This document shows, piece after piece, positions 21,425-29,979 of a stretch of DNA of 64,000 bases (position 1 is its first letter; every line of letters starts with the position of its first letter). Source of the DNA: Halomonas urumqiensis (GTDB taxonomy: Bacteria > Pseudomonadota > Gammaproteobacteria > Pseudomonadales > Halomonadaceae); NCBI RefSeq assembly GCF_003028575.1, contig NZ_PYUD01000003.1:124001-188000 (forward strand), given 5' to 3'. Both the position numbers and the translations under genes were made by a program. Under the pieces are notes generated by a model that was not told where the DNA came from, did no database searches, and saw only the letters and a list, made by a program, of their open reading frames with translations.

Positions 21425-22840
21425 TCAACCGATGCGTACACATCCCTTGCCTGCCCGCTTGGCGGCATACATGGCGAGGTCGGCACGACGCATCAGTCCC
21501 TCCATATCATCCACCGCGTCTGCCGAAAAATACGACAAGCCGATACTGGCGCTGACCCGCACTTGCCCCGCGGCAAGATGCACCGGCTGCTCGATGGTCT
21601 CGATCAACGCCATGGCCTTGCGTTCGGCCATGGCGGCGCTGGTCCCTTCCAGCACCACCACGAACTCATCGCCGCCCAGGCGCGCCACGAAGTCGACTTC
21701 TCGCACGGCAACGCGCAGCCGCGAAGCCAACTCGCACAGCAACCTGTCGCCGGCATCGTGGCCCAGGTCGTCGTTGACCGCCTTGAAGCCATCGAGGTCG
21801 ATGAACATCACCACCATACCCTGGCCGCTGCGGCGGGCTCTCGCCATGGCCTGGGGTACCCGCTCCTGCAGGGCGCGGCGATTGGGCAGCTCCGTCAGCA
21901 GATCCTGACGCGCCTCGAGCTCACGCTTGTGTCGCAACTGCAAGCGCTCGGTGATGTCATGCACGAACAACACACGGCGCGGGCCATCGGCCATCTCCAG
22001 GCGATGGGTACGAATCTCCACCGGCATCGCGCTGCCATCACGACGTCGAGCGGTGGTCTCGATCAATGAACGGGGAAAATCAGGCACACCATCGGGAAAC
22101 AGCGTGTCGACGAGCGAGCGCGAAATCGCCAGCTTGCGTGGCCAGTCGAACATCTGCTCGGCGGCCCGGTTCCAGTCGGCGATCCTGTCGTGCTGATCGA
22201 CACAAATGTAAGCGTCATAGGCGCTTTCGATGATCAGTTCGACCTCGCGCGAGCGCCTTTCGACCTCCGCCTCGAGGTCGCGGTTGAGTGCCGCGAGGGT
22301 GGCTTCGGCATGATCGCGCCGCTGGTCCGCCTTGATGATGCGCTCGCGCTGGCGAATCTCGTGGTTGAGCACCTCGGCCAGGTCACCCAGGATCAAAAGC
22401 TCCCGCTCGGAAAGCTGCCGGGGACGATGATCCACCACGCACAACGCCCCCAGCGCCAGGCCACCCAAGGAGCGCAGCGGCACCCCAGCATAGAAGCGAA
22501 TGCCATTCTCGGCCAACACGCCAGGATACTCCCGGAAACGTTCGTCGAGTCTCGCATCCTCGACCACCAATGAACCGTCACCGGCGATGGTGTGGGCGCA
22601 GAAGGCTTCCGAGCGAGGCGTGACATCGCCTTCGATGCCCACCTTGGCCTTCAGCCACTGATGGTGCTCGTCGATCAACGTCACCGCCGCCATGGGTACA
22701 TCCAGGCACCGGGACACCAGGCGTGTGATGCGCTCGAACAGCGGATCATCCCGGGTCGCCTGCAGGTTCAGTGAATGCAGCACCTCCAGGCGTTCATGTT
22801 CATTGGCGGGTATCGGATAGGGGAGCATCTGCATGGCCAT
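21425..22840 (-). CDS. diguanylate cyclase with GAF and PAS sensor domains
   Basis: This 471-residue cytoplasmic protein has a GAF domain (about 25-165), a short coiled coil, a PAS domain (about 200-320) and a GGDEF domain (about 325-471). The catalytic motif is intact as LGGDEFVV, and an RxxD inhibitory site (REVD) sits five residues before it, so it should make cyclic di-GMP and be feedback-inhibited. No EAL domain is present. The gene begins 3 bases after the HAD gene ends, on the same strand, suggesting co-transcription. Confidence 0.9.
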   Translation of the reverse strand: MAMQMLPYPIPANEHERLEVLHSLNLQATRDDPLFERITRLVSRCLDVPMAAVTLIDEHHQWLKAKVGIEGDVTPRSEAFCAHTIAGDGSLVVEDARLDERFREYPGVLAENGIRFYAGVPLRSLGGLALGALCVVDHRPRQLSERELLILGDLAEVLNHEIRQRERIIKADQRRDHAEATLAALNRDLEAEVERRSREVELIIESAYDAYICVDQHDRIADWNRAAEQMFDWPRKLAISRSLVDTLFPDGVPDFPRSLIETTARRRDGSAMPVEIRTHRLEMADGPRRVLFVHDITERLQLRHKRELEARQDLLTELPNRRALQERVPQAMARARRSGQGMVVMFIDLDGFKAVNDDLGHDAGDRLLCELASRLRVAVREVDFVARLGGDEFVVVLEGTSAAMAERKAMALIETIEQPVHLAAGQVRVSASIGLSYFSADAVDDMEGLMRRADLAMYAAKRAGKGCVRIG

Positions 22841-22843
22841 CGC

Positions 22844-23527
22844 TCAGGAAATGCGCTCGGCAAGCGCGGTGAGTTCCGTCACCGTCAGGTCCGGTTCGAT
22901 GCCCCACGGGTCGAAGGGCGCCTCGGGCGCGCGCCGCACCCAGGCGGCATGGAGCCCCGCATGACGCGCACCGATCACGTCGAAGGCATTGCTGGAAACC
23001 AGCCAGGTGTCGCCGGGCTCCACGTCCAGGCGCTGGCGCAGGTGAGCGTAGACCACCGGGTCGGGCTTGAAGCGCTTGACCTCATCGACACTGATCACCT
23101 GCTCGAAGTGACCGCGCAGGCCAGCCTTGTCGAGCAGGCCATTGACGGCCTCGGCGGTACCGTTGGAGAAGGCCACGCAGCGCACACCATTGGCGGTGAG
23201 GCTTGCCAAGGCAGGGGCGGCCTCGGGGAATGCCGGCAGCTTGGCATATACCGACATCAAGTGGTCGAGGTCGATCTCGGAAAGACCTGTCTGCAAGGCA
23301 TGGTCGATATAGACAAGCGCTTCTCGGGTGCATTGCGAGAAAGGAGCATAGGCGCCCATCAGGCCACGCCGGAAACTGTACTCGAGCTGCTTTTCGCGCC
23401 AGCGCCGCGAGAACTCACCGGCAAGCTCGACCCTGCCTTTCCCGGCCAGCAGGGTTTCCAGTTCGACGACCACCCCGTGGGTATCGATCAGCGTTCCATA
23501 GACATCGAAGGCCAGTACCGTTGCCAT
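22844..23527 (-). CDS. HAD-superfamily hydrolase, 2-haloacid dehalogenase type II
   Basis: From the ATG at 23527 (GGAG Shine-Dalgarno at proper distance) the enzyme has 227 residues. Motif I is FDVYGTL with nucleophile Asp8, motif II is SNGT, and the motif III Lys lies in KRFKPDPVVY. The motif IV region reads SSNAFDVIGA. This arrangement, and the DVYGTL form, fits L-2-haloacid dehalogenases, which swap the halogen of short haloacids for hydroxyl by an Asp-ester route. Many relatives have other small substrates. It is cotranscribed with the diguanylate cyclase but no functional link is evident. Confidence 0.85.
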   Translation of the reverse strand: MATVLAFDVYGTLIDTHGVVVELETLLAGKGRVELAGEFSRRWREKQLEYSFRRGLMGAYAPFSQCTREALVYIDHALQTGLSEIDLDHLMSVYAKLPAFPEAAPALASLTANGVRCVAFSNGTAEAVNGLLDKAGLRGHFEQVISVDEVKRFKPDPVVYAHLRQRLDVEPGDTWLVSSNAFDVIGARHAGLHAAWVRRAPEAPFDPWGIEPDLTVTELTALAERIS

Positions 23528-23635
23528 GTCTCTGCTCCATCGCGAGGTATCCCCATAGACTGCGTCAGTCGTTCGCATGAGACAAGTTGGCGAGCCCGAT
23601 GTTGCATGCAAGGCCTAGTGCTGCCTGTAGACATG

Positions 23636-23667
23636 ACGCCGCCGCGAGGATCCCCCCGCGGCGGCGT
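23636..23667. terminator. GC-rich stem-loop between the transaminase and HAD genes
   Basis: ACGCCGCCGCG (23636-23646) pairs perfectly with CGCGGCGGCGT (23657-23667). It lies 23 bases beyond the transaminase stop codon on the minus strand. No T-tract follows, so it is at best a weak or Rho-dependent terminator. Confidence 0.5.
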
Positions 23668-23689
23668 ATGCGGCACCTGAGTCGGTGGC

Positions 23690-25102
23690 TCAGGCAGCCT
23701 TGATGGCGCCCTCGCGCGTCAACTCGTCGGCCACCTTGTCGACCGCCCGCTTTGCACGCGCGACAATTTCGTCGACCTGGTCACGGGTGGTGATCAGCGG
23801 CGGCGCGAAACCGAGGATGTCACCCTGCGGCATGGCACGGGCGATCAGGTTCTCATCGAGCGCTGCGGCGGCGATGCGCGGCCCCACCTTGAGCGCCGGG
23901 TCGAAGTGCTCGCGACGCGCCGGGTTGGCGGAGAACTCCAGCGCCGCCAGCATGCCGACGCCACGCGCCTGGCCGACGATCGGATGATCGCCGAAGGCCT
24001 TGGCCATCGCCTGTTGCAGATAGGCACCAGTCTCGGCGGCGTTCTCGGTCAGGCCCTCCTTTTCGATGATCTCGAGGTTGGCCAGCGCCGCGGCACAGCC
24101 CAGCGCATGGCCGGAGTAGGTCCAGCCGTGGCCGATCGGGCCGTACTCGCCGGTGCCCTGCTCGAGTACCTGCCACACGCGGTCACCGACGATCACCCCG
24201 GAGAGCGGCTGGTAGGCACTGGTCAGGCCCTTGGCGACCGTGATCAAGTCCGGTTTGATGTTGTAGAAGTGGCTACCGAAGGCGGCACCGATGCGGCCGA
24301 AGCCACACACCACTTCGTCGGCGATCAGCAGGATGTCGTACTTGGCCAGCACCGCCTGGATCTCTTCCCAGTAGCCTTCCGGCGGCGGCACGATACCGCC
24401 GGTGCCGAGCACCGGTTCTCCAATGAAGGCGGCCACGGTATCCGGGCCTTCGGCAAGGATCATCTCCTCGAGCTTGCCGGCGCACTGCTTGGAGAACTCA
24501 CGCTCGGTCATGCCCTGCTGCTCGGCGGCGCGATGGTAGTAGTACGGCGCCTCGGTGTGCAGGATACCGGCCATCGGCAGGTCGAACTGATCGTGAAACG
24601 CCTTGAGTCCGGTCAATGAGCCGGTGGCCAGGCCCGAACCATGGTAGCCACGCTGACGGGAGATGACCTTCTTCTTGCGCGGCAGGCCACGCACGTTGTT
24701 GTAGTAACGCACGATCTTCAGCTGGGTCTCGTTGGCATCGCTGCCCCCCAGACCGTAATAGATCTTGGACATGCCGGGTCCGTAGAGCGACAGGATCTTC
24801 TCCGAAAGCTCGATCTGCGGCTCGTTGGAGTGGCCCACATAGGTGTGATAATAGGAAAGCTCGAGCGCCTGCTTGTAGATGGCCTCGGCGACCTCGGTGC
24901 GGCCATAGCCGATATTGACGCAGTACAGGCCGGCGAAACCGTCGATGAACTCGCGGCCGTCCTTGTCGACGATATTGATTCCCTTGCCCCCGGTGATCAC
25001 ACGGCCCGGCGCATCGCCATGGGCGAAGTCACGCAGGTGGGTGGAGGCGTGAAAGGTCACCTTGCGGTCGCGGTTGATCAGGTCCTGATGCTGCTGGCTC
25101 AT
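23690..25102 (-). CDS. doeD: class III aminotransferase, probable diaminobutyrate transaminase (DoeD-like)
   Basis: This is a 470-residue PLP enzyme of the class III (omega) aminotransferase family. The family pattern with the PLP-binding Lys is seen at LITVAKGLTSAYQPLSGV, and the Asp that holds the PLP ring nitrogen at LLIADEVVCGFGR. In H. elongata, DoeD moves the 4-amino group of 2,4-diaminobutyrate to give aspartate semialdehyde, and doeD lies beside doeC. Here it follows the aldehyde dehydrogenase gene on the same strand, downstream of doeABX. The sequence also resembles putrescine-pyruvate transaminase SpuC, so polyamine substrates are a real alternative. Confidence 0.78.
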   Translation of the reverse strand: MSQQHQDLINRDRKVTFHASTHLRDFAHGDAPGRVITGGKGINIVDKDGREFIDGFAGLYCVNIGYGRTEVAEAIYKQALELSYYHTYVGHSNEPQIELSEKILSLYGPGMSKIYYGLGGSDANETQLKIVRYYNNVRGLPRKKKVISRQRGYHGSGLATGSLTGLKAFHDQFDLPMAGILHTEAPYYYHRAAEQQGMTEREFSKQCAGKLEEMILAEGPDTVAAFIGEPVLGTGGIVPPPEGYWEEIQAVLAKYDILLIADEVVCGFGRIGAAFGSHFYNIKPDLITVAKGLTSAYQPLSGVIVGDRVWQVLEQGTGEYGPIGHGWTYSGHALGCAAALANLEIIEKEGLTENAAETGAYLQQAMAKAFGDHPIVGQARGVGMLAALEFSANPARREHFDPALKVGPRIAAAALDENLIARAMPQGDILGFAPPLITTRDQVDEIVARAKRAVDKVADELTREGAIKAA

Positions 25103-25126
25103 CTCGTTCTCTCTATTGTCTCAAGG

Positions 25127-25149
25127 CTCCCCGGCGTGCCGCCGGGGAG
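25127..25149. repeat. perfect 10-bp stem-loop just upstream of the transaminase gene
   Basis: CTCCCCGGCG (25127-25136) and CGCCGGGGAG (25140-25149) pair around a 3-base loop, ending 24 bases before the transaminase start on the minus strand. No T-tract follows on either strand. It could set the relative expression of the two genes. Confidence 0.5.
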
Positions 25150-25234
25150 AAGGATTCAGTCAAATTGGCAAACCATCGTTCTTGGAAGACCATCGCAGTC
25201 GGCTGAATTCGCTCGAGGCGGTACCGGCGATTGG

Positions 25235-25305
25235 CCTTCGAGGGGGCGCTGTGGATACATCCATGTACGCTACCTCGGCCGTCCCTGGTCCTCGGACCCC
25301 CTCTC
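25235..25305. repeat. candidate dispersed intergenic repeat
   Basis: This noncoding stretch between the transaminase and dehydrogenase genes contains nested short inverted repeats such as TACATCCATGTA and a CC-rich tail. It looks like intergenic repeat elements I have seen in Halomonas genomes. There is no second copy in this window, so the call rests on memory. Confidence 0.3.
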
Positions 25306-25372
25306 CGACCAGTCCCCGGCTCCTCTCGCTAAGAGCCAATGCCAGTGGACCCAGCCGATAGCGGAAGTGCGA

Positions 25373-26866
25373 CTAGCTCCCGGAGACGGAGCCCAACGCG
25401 CCCAGGCAGTAATACTTCGTCTCCAGGTACTCGTCGATGCCGGTGATACCGCCTTCGCGACCCAGTCCCGACTGCTTGACCCCACCGAAAGGCACCGGCG
25501 GGCCTGTCATCTTCACGGAATTCACCGAGACCATGCCGTACTCCAGGGCACGCAACAGTTTCCAGATACGGCGGATGTCGTGGGTGTAGACATAGGCGGC
25601 GAGACCATACTCGGTGTCGTTGGCCATGTCGATCACCTCATCGTCATCGGCATAGGCCGTCACGCCGGCCACCGGGGCGAAGTTCTCCTCGCGCCACACT
25701 TTCATCGAGGGCGTGACACCGGTGAGCAGCACCGGCATGAAGAAGTTCGGCCCAGGCGCCGCGGACTGGTCGCCCGCCACAAGGGTCGCGCCCTGGGAGA
25801 TGGCGTCGTCGACGATGCTGGATGCCTTGTCAACGGCCTGACGGTGAATCAGCGGCCCCAGGTCCACTTCGCTTTCCAGGCCGTTGCCGATGGTCAGTGC
25901 CGACATGCGCTCGACGAAATGCTCGACAAAGGCGTCGTGAATCGACTCGTGCACCAGGATGCGGTTGGCCGCCAGGCAGTCCTGCCCTGCGGTCTGGAAC
26001 TTGGCCGCCACCGCGGCATAGGCCGCTTCCTTGGGGTCCATGTCCGGGCCGACGATGAATGGGGCGTTGCCCCCCAGCTCCAGCGACACACGCTTGACGG
26101 TCGACGCGGACTGCTCCAGCAACAAGCGGCCAACGCGGGTGGAACCGGTGAACGACAGTGCCTTGACGCGTTCCTCCGCGCACAGGATCTTCGACACCTC
26201 GGCGGGTTCCCCCAGCACGACATTGAAGATGCCGGCTGGAATCCCGGCGCGCTCGGCAAGCTCGGCAAGGGCCAGGGCAGAGAAAGGCGTCTCGCCGGCC
26301 GGCTTGACGATCACCGGGCAGCCGGCGGCCATGGCGGCGGCGGCCTTGCGGGTGATCATCGCCAGCGGGAAGTTCCAGGGCGTGATCAGCGCGGCGATAC
26401 CCACCGGCTCCTTGAGGGTGCCAAGCGCAGCATTGGGAATATGGCTCGGGATGGTCTCACCGAAGGTACGCTTGCCCTCCTCGGCGAACCAGCGCACGAA
26501 GCTGGCACCGTACTCGACCTCGCCACGGGCGTCGGGCAGCGGCTTGCCCTGCTCCAGGGTCATGATCACCGCCAGATCCTCGCGGTTGGCCTGGATCAGG
26601 TCGTACCAGGCCAGCAGGCGCTCGCAACGCTCGTCGGCACGCAGCGCGCGCCAGTGCACGAAGGCGGCATCGGCGGCATCCACCGCCTCGCGAATCTGAT
26701 GGGCCTCGAGCCAGGGGATATGCCCGATCGCCTCGCCGGTGGCGGGGTCGTGCACAGCCTCTTCACGGCCCCCATCGCCATGGGTCCACTTGCCATCGAC
26801 ATAGGCGTACTGACGGAACAGACGCGGATCGTCGAGCGCGTTGGACAAGGTCTTGGACAGTTTCAT
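25373..26866 (-). CDS. doeC: NAD(P)-dependent aldehyde dehydrogenase, aspartate/succinate semialdehyde type (DoeC-like)
   Basis: From the ATG at 26866 (GGGAGG Shine-Dalgarno) the enzyme has 497 residues. The active-site Cys is in QDCLAANR, the general-base Glu in LELGGNAPF, and the cofactor-binding stretch ITPWNFPLAM is intact. It reads as the GabD/succinate-semialdehyde dehydrogenase group; H. elongata DoeC belongs here and oxidises aspartate semialdehyde to aspartate, the last step of ectoine breakdown. The position between doeABX and the transaminase supports that role. Succinate semialdehyde or aminobutyraldehyde oxidation is the alternative. Confidence 0.8.
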   Translation of the reverse strand: MKLSKTLSNALDDPRLFRQYAYVDGKWTHGDGGREEAVHDPATGEAIGHIPWLEAHQIREAVDAADAAFVHWRALRADERCERLLAWYDLIQANREDLAVIMTLEQGKPLPDARGEVEYGASFVRWFAEEGKRTFGETIPSHIPNAALGTLKEPVGIAALITPWNFPLAMITRKAAAAMAAGCPVIVKPAGETPFSALALAELAERAGIPAGIFNVVLGEPAEVSKILCAEERVKALSFTGSTRVGRLLLEQSASTVKRVSLELGGNAPFIVGPDMDPKEAAYAAVAAKFQTAGQDCLAANRILVHESIHDAFVEHFVERMSALTIGNGLESEVDLGPLIHRQAVDKASSIVDDAISQGATLVAGDQSAAPGPNFFMPVLLTGVTPSMKVWREENFAPVAGVTAYADDDEVIDMANDTEYGLAAYVYTHDIRRIWKLLRALEYGMVSVNSVKMTGPPVPFGGVKQSGLGREGGITGIDEYLETKYYCLGALGSVSGS

Positions 26867-27060
26867 GCGATACCTCCCCTGACGCACCGGTGCATGGGTC
26901 GGCACCGATGTGGAAAAAACGACCGAACCGCCTGAGCGCTCAGCGTCCAGGGCGATTCAATGGGTACAGGGTAAGGGATCCGGCGGGTGGGGACTTTTCG
27001 TTAGCCTACGAATCGCATGAGACTTTTTTTGTGGTTGGCGGGGAAGTTAGGGTTTTTTCT

Positions 27061-27092
27061 GTCGACCTGCCCGCGCGCTCGAGCAGGTCGAC
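27061..27092. terminator. stem-loop after the decarboxylase gene
   Basis: GTCGACCTGC (27061-27070) pairs perfectly with GCAGGTCGAC (27083-27092) around a 12-base loop, 20 bases beyond the decarboxylase stop codon. The minus-strand transcript would continue with A rather than T residues, so it is not a textbook terminator. Confidence 0.45.
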
Positions 27093-27111
27093 AACATGCC
27101 TAGCGAAAGCG

Positions 27112-29889
27112 TCAGCCAGCTTCGGGATTGATCAGAGCCTCTTCGGTGAACACCAGGAGCCCGAGCTCCGGGCGGTAGCCGTGGATCTCGGTGACATCGA
27201 GCGCCTGCAGGAAGGCCAGGATCTCCTGGCTGATCACCTGCCCCGGCACCAGTACCGGGAAACCCGGCGGGTAGGGAATCACGAAACTCGCCGAGACCAC
27301 ATCGCGGCCCTCGCGCATCTGCACCTGCAGCTCGCCGTTGTCGAAGCGCAGGTACTCGGTGTTTTCCTCGTCGTAGCTGAGGAAGTAGGCACAGCGAATA
27401 TCCCCCTGCGGCGTTTCCGGGTGAGGCCGGAAGGCGTCGTGGAAACGGCTGAAGTCGGGAAGCGGCGGTAAATCCTTGGTCAGCGAGTGCACGCGATTCT
27501 CGATGATCTTGCGCTCCGGCCGGCTGCTCTCCTCCCAGCGGTATTCGAACTCCTTGGCCAGCTTGATCAGCACATCGAGCAGGTAGGCGATGGAACCACG
27601 CGTGGTCCCGATATTGGTCATGAACAGCACGGTATTGCGCGAGGTCTTGTTGATCTGGATACCGTACTTGTTCATCAGGTATTCATTCTTGAAGGCATCG
27701 CCATCCACCCCGGTGGCGCCAATGGCAATGGTCACACGGCTGGGGTCGACCACGAATTCGTCACGCGCCCAGGCCTCCTCCATCTGGTTCCAGCCGGTCA
27801 CCGGGTCGTAGTAGGACTCGACGCCCGATTCACGATACGCCGCGGGCACCATGTCGGCGTTCTTCAGCACCCTGAAGTACTTCTGCAGCAGCGGGTGGGT
27901 ATAGAGCTGTTCGCGAAGAGTCAGCGCCGCCTCGACCTGGGCATGCACCAGCTCGAAGCCTTCCATCTCGGCCTGCATGCGCCCGACATCCAGCGATGCG
28001 ACGATCTGGTAGTTGGGCGAGGTCGAGGTGTGGGTCATGTACGCTTCATGGAACGGCGCCTCGACCTTCTGACGGAAGTCCTGATCCCAGACGTGGATCA
28101 TCGAGCCCTGACGCAGCGAGGTCAGCGTCTTGTGGGTCGAGTGGGTCGCATAGGTACGAATGCGCACCAGGTCGGGGTCCGGCATCAGCCGGCGGTCGAG
28201 CCAGGTGGCATCATCGTCCGGGTCGAGCTGGTCGAACTCGGCCTTCCAGGCATCGTACTCCTTGCGATAGGCGTCGCTGCGGTAACGGTCGCGCAGGGAT
28301 CGCGCGGTATGCATGGCGGTGCGCGGGCGATAGGTCGGGTTGAAGCCGGCAAAGGCGAACCACGCCTCGTCCCACAGGAACACCAGGTCAGGCTTGATCG
28401 CCAGGCACTCCTCCATCACCCGGCGCACGTTGTAGACCACACCATCGAAGGTGCAGTTGGTCAAGAGCAGCATCTTGACCTTGTGCAGCTCACCCGCACG
28501 CTTGTACTCGAGCAAGGTGCGCTTGATCTCGTGCAACGGCACCGCGCCGTACATCGAATAATCGTCAAGGGGATAGGAGTCAAGGTAGCTGACATGGGCG
28601 CCGGCCAGCACCATGCCGTAGTGATGCGACTTGTGGCAGTCGCGGTCGATCAGCACGATGTCGCGGGGCTTGATCAGCGCCTGCACGACGATCTTGTTGG
28701 CGGTGGAGGTACCATTGGTGACGAAGAAGCTCTGCCGGGCCCCGAACGCGCGTGCGGCATACTCCTGCGCCTTCTTGATCGGCCCGTAGGGTTGCAACAG
28801 CGAATCCAGCCCCCCGGAGGTCGCCGAGGTCTCGGCGAGAAAGATATTGATGCCGTAGAAGTCGATCATCTGGCCCGCCCAGTGGGAGCGGGTGACCGAC
28901 TTTCCGCGCGAGATCGGCATGGCATGGAAGACCCCGGTGGGCTTCTTGCTGTACTCGCGCAGGGCGTCGAAAAACGGCGTCCGGTAGCGGTTGTCGATGG
29001 CGCGCAGGATGGTGTGGTGCTGCTCGATGTAGTCGGTCTCGCGATAGAAGATCCGGTTGAAGAAACGGATGTCCTGGCTGGCCGTGGCTTCCACATCACC
29101 GCTGGTGACCAGGAACTGATCAATCTCGGGACGCAGTTCATGAATCATCGAGCTGAGCAGGATGCTGCGCTCGGCCTCGGACTGATTCTCGAGCTCCTTT
29201 TCGGACAACCCCTCGAGGTAGTTGCGCAGCGCACTAAGGTTGTACTTCGACTTATACGGGAACTCGTAGCGAATCAGGCAGGCCTGGATGTTCGGATTGA
29301 CCAGTACCGCGATCAAGGCATCCTCGAAGCTTCGCACCGTGACCACGTCGTAGACGAACTTGTCCTCCGGGCGGCGCATGTTGTGGAACGCCTCGCGAAC
29401 CACCTCCTCTTCCTGCACCGAGAGGTTATCGACGATCAGCAACTCGAAGTAGGGCTGGGCCGAGCTGTTGGACGCTGGATGGCCACGCCGCAGCTGGTTG
29501 AGCGCATCCAGGGTCTCCAGGTCCTCGGCATCGGCATCGGTCTCGCTCAGGTCGACATGGCGGCGACGGTAGGACTCACTGATCAGCGCGCGTACCAGGC
29601 GCTTGACCACCTTCTCGAGCAGGGTGTACTCCTCGCGGTCGAACAGCGACCACAGATGGCGGTAGTCCTCCTTGGAGGGAAAGGCATGGTAATCCTCGAT
29701 GATCTCCAGGCGCGTCAGCTTTACGTCGATGGCCTTGATCAGGTTCTTGGAACGGGTTTCGTTACCCATCTTGACCAGTTGGCCAAGGTCGCGCTTCAAA
29801 GCGTTCCAGGTATCGGCCCGCAGTTGCGAGATCTTGTGATAGAAGCCCAGCGCCGTGTAGGGCGTTTCGGTTTGACTGCTCTCTTGCAT
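27112..29889 (-). CDS. PLP-dependent Orn/Lys/Arg-type decarboxylase, long form (substrate unknown)
   Basis: At 925 residues this is about 170 longer than inducible E. coli arginine, lysine or ornithine decarboxylases. The extra length is mainly an N-terminal helical, charged region (residues 1-140). A response-regulator-like wing domain (about 148-235) follows, then the PLP fold-type I core and the C-terminal domain. The Schiff-base Lys is residue 587 in THSTHKTL, and the cofactor His and Asp stretches (DCHKSHHYG, LWDEAWFAF) are intact. It is the fourth gene of a run with a nitrilase-family enzyme, an ATP-grasp ligase and a C45 hydrolase inside the ectoine-degradation region. Arginine is the first guess, but diaminobutyrate or ornithine cannot be excluded. 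Confidence 0.85.
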   Translation of the reverse strand: MQESSQTETPYTALGFYHKISQLRADTWNALKRDLGQLVKMGNETRSKNLIKAIDVKLTRLEIIEDYHAFPSKEDYRHLWSLFDREEYTLLEKVVKRLVRALISESYRRRHVDLSETDADAEDLETLDALNQLRRGHPASNSSAQPYFELLIVDNLSVQEEEVVREAFHNMRRPEDKFVYDVVTVRSFEDALIAVLVNPNIQACLIRYEFPYKSKYNLSALRNYLEGLSEKELENQSEAERSILLSSMIHELRPEIDQFLVTSGDVEATASQDIRFFNRIFYRETDYIEQHHTILRAIDNRYRTPFFDALREYSKKPTGVFHAMPISRGKSVTRSHWAGQMIDFYGINIFLAETSATSGGLDSLLQPYGPIKKAQEYAARAFGARQSFFVTNGTSTANKIVVQALIKPRDIVLIDRDCHKSHHYGMVLAGAHVSYLDSYPLDDYSMYGAVPLHEIKRTLLEYKRAGELHKVKMLLLTNCTFDGVVYNVRRVMEECLAIKPDLVFLWDEAWFAFAGFNPTYRPRTAMHTARSLRDRYRSDAYRKEYDAWKAEFDQLDPDDDATWLDRRLMPDPDLVRIRTYATHSTHKTLTSLRQGSMIHVWDQDFRQKVEAPFHEAYMTHTSTSPNYQIVASLDVGRMQAEMEGFELVHAQVEAALTLREQLYTHPLLQKYFRVLKNADMVPAAYRESGVESYYDPVTGWNQMEEAWARDEFVVDPSRVTIAIGATGVDGDAFKNEYLMNKYGIQINKTSRNTVLFMTNIGTTRGSIAYLLDVLIKLAKEFEYRWEESSRPERKIIENRVHSLTKDLPPLPDFSRFHDAFRPHPETPQGDIRCAYFLSYDEENTEYLRFDNGELQVQMREGRDVVSASFVIPYPPGFPVLVPGQVISQEILAFLQALDVTEIHGYRPELGLLVFTEEALINPEAG

Positions 29890-29979
29890 GGCGACACCCG
29901 TCCTGGTTCTTGGTTGTTCACTCGGTCACTGTGCACTCGGTCCGGGACATGACACGTCGCCAGCCACCGCAACCGATGC

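Noticed and set aside
24641..26935. 764-codon plus-strand frame over the transaminase and dehydrogenase genes
   Set aside because: It is antisense to two intact enzymes with catalytic motifs, and its own translation shows no domain.
27487..29952. 821-codon plus-strand frame over the decarboxylase gene
   Set aside because: Antisense shadow of a protein with an intact PLP site; low-complexity composition and no ribosome site.
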